Source: Pelecanus crispus (lineage: Eukaryota; Chordata; Aves; Pelecaniformes; Pelecanidae). From it: a DNA stretch of 64,000 bases. The DNA is taken from contig NC_134649.1 in the NCBI RefSeq assembly GCF_030463565.1, forward strand, positions 37,721,044-37,785,043, written 5' to 3'. Positions within the stretch are counted from its first letter, which is position 1, and the number at the start of each line of letters is the position of its first letter. The notes beneath the pieces were generated by a model. That model was not told the DNA's origin and ran no database searches. It was given only the letters and a program-made list of their open reading frames with translations. The position numbers and the translations under genes were made by a program. This document shows positions 59,620 through 64,000 of this stretch, piece by piece.

Positions 59620-60260
59620 TCCGCCTGCAAATTGCTCCGAGCCCAATTAGGCGGCCGGTATCGGCTGCAATCACGGCTGCTGATAGAGATAAATGAGGAA
59701 GGCACTATCTGCCCAACAATAGTGGTGGTTTTTTTTTTTTTTTTAAAGGGGGAAAAAAAAAAACCTGGGAAAAAAAAAAACAATTGAACTTTTCATCAGC
59801 TGCTAATCATGATTTTTTTTTATTGCTTTGCTTAGCATTTTCTGGGGAATAAAACCTCAGAGGAGCCCAGTCTTTTGTGGAAAATGAAAGGGCATATAAA
59901 AAAATGAATGTACATGGATTCTAAATATTTCAGGTTGTATGACTTTGTGTTTGACCTTAGCAGAAGATGAACTAATCCTGCAATATAATAGACTTTCATA
60001 GAGATATGGAAAATGGCTGCTTTTTTATCTCAGTTGCCATGGGAACCATCAGAGAGAAGGCCTAGCTGAGATGCAATAGAAGGTTATTAAATGTGTGCTT
60101 GTGTATATTGGAAAAATACAGCTTTTTGTCATCTTGTGTCACTCATAGGTCTTTAATACGTAATGTTTAGGTTATTAATAAACTAACACAGGTCCATTTT
60201 TTACAGGGAACAAGTGTGAATACAGCCATAAAAAAATTAGTACAAGTTGAACATTTGCAA
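59620..60260. promoter_or_regulatory. A/T-rich putative enhancer block with three GATA motifs
   Basis: A 640-base non-repetitive block, broken only by T and A runs near 59,729-59,780. GATAG (59,682), AGATAA (59,687) and CTATCT (59,705) lie within 30 bases. TTTTTTATCTCAG lies near 60,023. TTTAATACGTAATG and TTATTAATAAACTAAC end it. The A/T-rich texture beside a CpG island resembles deeply conserved developmental enhancers, but conservation is untested. Confidence 0.4.
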
Positions 60261-60647
60261 AACTCTTGAGCACGGGCAGGGGCTGGCTGGGGCTGCTGCT
60301 TGCCCACAACTTCCCACGGAAGTTTCCCTCCCTTTCCAGGCAGGGGAGGAATGAGCTTTACTGGACAGGCAAAGGGGACCGGGACACTGTGGATGTCCTG
60401 TCCCCAACCCAGAACCTGCTGGCCCCCTGGGCTGGGGGTCCAGGGCAGCGCTGGGGATGCAGGGGTGTGCTGTGGTGGCACAAAATATAATGTCAGCTCA
60501 TTTGGTACCAGGCATTGGCTCAGGTCCTGCCGGGGAAAGAAGGGGTGGATGAGAGCTGTGGGGACATCCGTCCCCGGCTCTGGGCTGGGAGAATCTCCTG
60601 CTCTGGAGCTGGGGTATGCACAGCTGGTCTGGGAGGCATTTACTGTT

Positions 60648-60655
60648 ATGCAAAT
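60648..60655 (+). promoter_or_regulatory. POU octamer
   Basis: A perfect ATGCAAAT octamer, the binding site of POU-domain factors. A second copy is at 63,883. Confidence 0.3.
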
Positions 60656-60758
60656 GTTTTCTGGGGAAAAATAATAATAATTTTAAAAAATAATAAGAAG
60701 AAACAAGAAAACCTAGTGGGGGGGAAAAGAGAGAAAGAAAGCGAAAGGGAGGAAAGGA

Positions 60759-60832
60759 GGAAGGAAGGAAGGAAGGAAGGAAGGAAGGAAGGAAGGAAGG
60801 AAGGAAGGAAGGAAGGAAGGAAGGAAGGAAGG
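60759..60832. repeat. (GGAA)n microsatellite
   Basis: About 18 perfect GGAA units, preceded by an irregular purine tract from about 60,720 and followed by GGCCGGCCGG. Translation gives a repetitive Lys-Glu-Gly-Arg run, so the open frame across it is not a gene. GGAA is also the ETS core. Confidence 0.95.
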
Positions 60833-60899
60833 CAGGCCGGCCGGTCTGATACTGCCCTGAGCTGGAAGGGACAGACTTTACACTAACTCCAGGAGCAAA

Positions 60900-61660
60900 G
60901 GAGGACTCCCTTTCTGTATGTTTTTTGTTGTTGTTGTTTATTTTTCTCCCCTAGGCTCACCAGTTGCTCCCAAAATTTAGGCTGCCCCAGGTGCCCTGTC
61001 CTGGCTGCAGCTGGGGTGTGGGGGGTTCACCCAGCACTGACGGGGAGGGCTGGAAGCCGGCCCCAGCCCTTGGGGGACAGGAGGGACTGGCCAGTCTCTG
61101 CAGCTGGGGCTGCCAGGATTTGGGGTGGCATAAGCTGGGGGGAGCACCAGGAGGTTTTACCAGACTGGTTCATCTGGGCCCTGAGACCACCAAGGGCTGG
61201 GACAGGACTAGGGCAAGGCTGAGCCAAAAAGTGGCTTTTGGGGGGGGGGGGACGACGACTGGGGTGCTGCCACGCAGCCAAGGCTCAGCACCCCCAAAGC
61301 AGCAACTGCTCGTGGGTGCGGGTGAATGTGACTGCGGGTGCAGGAATGACTGAGAGTGCGAGCAGGTGGCTGGGGTGCCCAGGATGATGCTCACACCTCT
61401 TCCCCTTTCCCTGCAAATCTGCCAGCTCCCCAGCAATGCAACCCTAAATTTCCATGTGCGCCGCATGTCAGCATCTTGCAAAGTGGGTTGCTGTCCTGCC
61501 CTGCTCCCCTGGGTCGGGGACAGGCAGGCGACACTCTCCTTACCCCACGGAGTCCACAGCAAAGACCTGCATGTGCTAAGAGCCTCGGGGGTGTCCCAGG
61601 CCCGGCCAGGGGCACCCCGCATGCACAGCAGCCCCTGTCCATGCATACTAAGTAAAGCAA
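60900..61660. other. Gene-free interval with 12-base G run
   Basis: G+C-rich non-coding sequence with GTTGTTGTTGTT near 60,928 and a G run at 61,240-61,251. No exon was recognised. Confidence 0.4.
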
Positions 61661-61678
61661 GGAATACATAGATTTTGC

Positions 61679-61902
61679 CTATCTGCCGATCAAACGCGGA
61701 GATCTGCTCTGGTAAATGATGCATTAGATGCGGTGGCTGTATTTGTTGTGTGAGTTTTGAAAGGGTTCCGATAATCTGGAAGCGAGAGATAAGGAACACC
61801 ATTTATTCAGCAGCACTTTGGAACCAATTTTCAACCCTGTTCAACCCCATTCTCCAGCAGCCTCCAGGAGCCCAGGAGATAAGGATTGGGCTATTCATTA
61901 TC
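61679..61902. promoter_or_regulatory. GATA-motif cluster
   Basis: CTATCT at 61,679, GATAAT at 61,770, AGATAAGG at 61,787, AGATAAGG at 61,877 and TTATC at 61,898. The last two are in opposite orientation 13 bases apart, and the 8-mer AGATAAGG occurs twice. Five GATA sites in 224 bases is far above chance. If GATA2 lies just to the right, this would be a self-regulatory upstream element like those at about -2.8 and -3.9 kb in mouse Gata2 (inference). Confidence 0.5.
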
Positions 61903-62339
61903 TTCACAAGGAACAAAGATTAGCTAGCAGAGATGAAAAATTACCCCTGGATAGTAATAATAAGGAAGCGAACCTGGAGAGTTGCTGAGCCTATATTCTC
62001 CCTGCTGCTGGTGCTGCTTCTTCTCTTTTTAAAATTCTCTCCCTCTCTTTTTTGTTGAATCAGTATTGAAAAGGTTGGGTTTGGGTTGTTTTTTTTTTTT
62101 TTTTAAGGGGGGGAAAAAAAGCCTTGCCCAATGTCTATTATATTTTTCAGTATGCAGAATATGGTTGTTACCGTAGAAGAGAGCAGAGCATGGTCCCCCC
62201 TTCCTCCCAGACTTTCAGATGACATCTTTGGTACGAAAGCTAAACGGCAGCGGAAAAGCATCCTTCTCTTCCAGCGGGCATGAGGGGAGAATCACAACCC
62301 CCTGTCCTCCAGCCCCAAATGCCTCTGGTGGCATTTGCG

Positions 62340-62615
62340 GGGGTGGCCCCGGCGCCGGGCCAGCCCGGGCCAGCCCGGCCGGCGAGCGGGCAGCAGCGCG
62401 GCGAGCCTCGGGCGGGCAGCCCTGCGCCTCCGCCGGTCTCGGCACCCCCGAGCCCCCGGCTCGGACACCCCCCTCTGCCCCGGCTTGGGGAAAAATCTGC
62501 AGGCTTCAAACCCTGCTTTTCCCGTAGTTTTTCCGCCTGAGCGACGGTCCCTCGTTTTAGAGTCGTTCCGTGCAGGGGCGATCCCAGGGCGCGGCTGGCG
62601 ACAGCGTCTCCCTCT
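62340..62615. promoter_or_regulatory. CpG island
   Basis: Dense CpG (GGCGCCGGGCC, GCGGCGAGC, GAGCGACGG words) with no recognisable coding exon. It belongs to a series of islands covering 59-64 kb, as around developmental transcription-factor genes. Confidence 0.55.
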
Positions 62616-62793
62616 TCCTGGGCACAAGGGAGAAAAGAGGGGGAGACATATATATGTATATATTTTAATACCGCATTCTTTTGTATTTTTTTCCCCCTGC
62701 ATAAATCTGGCGATGTATCTGCTCTCAGAGGATGAAGGGTAATACAGGAGGAGTAATTAAAACACTTACTTTGGAAATGGGCTGCGTGGGGCT

Positions 62794-62806
62794 GATAAGA
62801 ATTATC
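62794..62806. promoter_or_regulatory. Palindromic GATA site
   Basis: GATAAGAATTATC is a near-perfect inverted pair of GATA sites sharing a three-base centre, followed by CTGCCGCATATCAAGG with a weaker third GATA-like word. Closely paired inverted sites can bind both zinc fingers of one GATA factor or two molecules. It lies about 1 kb from the cluster at 61,787-61,902. Confidence 0.5.
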
Positions 62807-62944
62807 TGCCGCATATCAAGGACCTTTTTTCCCCCGAACCGTATCACAAAGACAGACAGAAAATGCCAGCAGAATAGGATTCCCCCCGCCCCCCCTTCCC
62901 CTGCTCACATTTTTACCTCCATTATGATGATAATTCCTCTCCCG

Positions 62945-63320
62945 CGAAACTTTTCTCCTTCCCTTCCTGAACCGTATTCCGTTCCCCCGCTCCCGCAGGG
63001 CCTCCGCCGGACGGTCCGGCCTTTGTCTCTCCATTAACACGGTTTTCCCGCAGCCCCGGGCGGGGGTCCCGCCTGCCCCCCCCCCCCGGAAAATCGCGCC
63101 GCGCCCCGCGGCGCCTCGGCGCGGCCCCTGCGGCCCCCCGCGGCGCGGCCCCCCGCGGCCGGCCCCGGCGCCCACCGCCCCATCCGGCCACCGGGCGCTT
63201 GGCGAGGGGATCCCCCAGCCCCGCACACACACACACACGCACCGGGAGGAAAACACCCAGCAGGTGAGGGCTGCCAAGCCGCGGCTGGGGCGCGCAAACG
63301 TTTCCAAAAACATTCGTTCT
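62945..63320. promoter_or_regulatory. CpG island
   Basis: The most CpG-dense block in the window (GCGCCGCGCCCCGCGGCGC-like words), with poly-C at about 63,076-63,087 and a short (CA)n at 63,225-63,238. No known protein is encoded. It is probably promoter or upstream control DNA of a gene to the right. Confidence 0.6.
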
Positions 63321-63729
63321 GGCTCAATTTCCTAGTGGTCTGCGAGATACGTGTTTTCCCGTTTCTTTCCTAGCTATAGCAACGACTCGTCGCGTAATAT
63401 CTGCTTGCGCCTCTTCCAGCTTCTCCGCTGCCTCTCTTACGTGCAGGTGCATAGCCCGAAAGGCTGAGTTTGGGAAGGGACAGGGGGAGGAAGAAACACG
63501 AGGTTATACAAGTCAGGCTGGCCAATGAAAAATAAAAAAAAAAATCAAAATACCCCAAAATGTTTCCCCTCACGAGGGAGTGGAAACAAAATTAATACGA
63601 ATAGGGATAATTTATACGAATAATTGATCCCACAAAGCGTCTCCCCCCACCCCACCTTCCTTGGGATCCGGTGGAAGAAGCGAGCGGCTCGGGAGAGGCT
63701 GGGGCTGCGGCGCCCAGCGCGCCGGAGCC

Positions 63730-64000
63730 CGCTTTCCCCGCGCCTGGGATGTGTGCGCGCGTTGTTGGTATAATATCAATTCATTTAAAATATGAAAGTC
63801 AAGTCGCGTAGACTGTGACAGCAACCGTAACAAAAGGTGCAAGCAACAGACAATGTGATGTGCTTGTACAGATATTGTAATGATGCAAATGAAGTGGAGG
63901 GGACGAGCTGCCTTATTATGTACATAAATACACAGTGGCTCGCTGTGCCATCCTTGAACGCAGGAGAGTGAGAGCGCGAAGGGGAGGGAAAGAAGGGAGA
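63730..64000. promoter_or_regulatory. A/T-rich block with POU octamer at right edge
   Basis: Complex A/T-rich sequence after a CpG-rich stretch. It includes GATGCAAATGA with a perfect octamer at 63,883-63,890, TTATTATGTACATAAATAC, and a G/A-rich run into the window edge. Texture suggests a conserved promoter-proximal or enhancer element. It is cut by the window end, and no exon can be defined. Confidence 0.3.

Noticed and set aside
60515-60886. Open frame with repeated Lys-Glu-Gly-Arg
   Set aside because: It is a translation of the GGAA microsatellite, not a protein gene.

Overview
The window looks like vertebrate nuclear DNA, most probably from a bird. It holds one recognisable protein-coding gene, split into ten short exons by GT-AG introns. 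It also has CpG islands, long gene-free stretches, few dispersed repeats, and pieces of CR1 LINE, the commonest avian retroposon. The compact gene (about 8 kb of coding span with introns of 0.2-1.5 kb) fits an avian genome better than a mammalian one. A non-avian reptile cannot be excluded. No bacterial, viral or organellar features were seen.

Layout. 1-5,950: gene-free, with a CR1 fragment at the left edge. 5,980-6,320: a CpG island with a strong CTCF-like motif. In mammals RAB7A lies head-to-head with RPN1, so this island is a candidate RAB7A promoter on the minus strand; no RAB7A coding exon was recognised. 6,330-10,980: gene-free. 10,990-11,880: CpG-island promoter of RPN1 with three tandem YY1-type motifs just before the start codon. 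11,449-19,490: RPN1 (ribophorin I, oligosaccharyltransferase subunit), complete, ten coding exons and 595 residues, with polyadenylation signals near 19,874 and 19,902. 19,930-64,000: about 44 kb with no convincing coding exon.

In mammals the gene downstream of RPN1 on the same strand is GATA2, and the interval between them carries GATA2 enhancers, including the distal one hijacked in inv(3)/t(3;3) leukaemia. The long gene-free flank here is probably the avian equivalent. It contains a tight GATA/E-box cluster 0.6 kb beyond the RPN1 polyadenylation site (20,537-20,632). Near the right edge are GATA-motif clusters at 59,682-59,710, 61,679-61,902 and 62,794-62,806, followed by CpG-rich DNA. These are the most interesting signals in the window. 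GATA2 itself is not in the window, so its presence beyond the right edge is inference from synteny. Cross-species conservation of any non-coding block could not be tested here.
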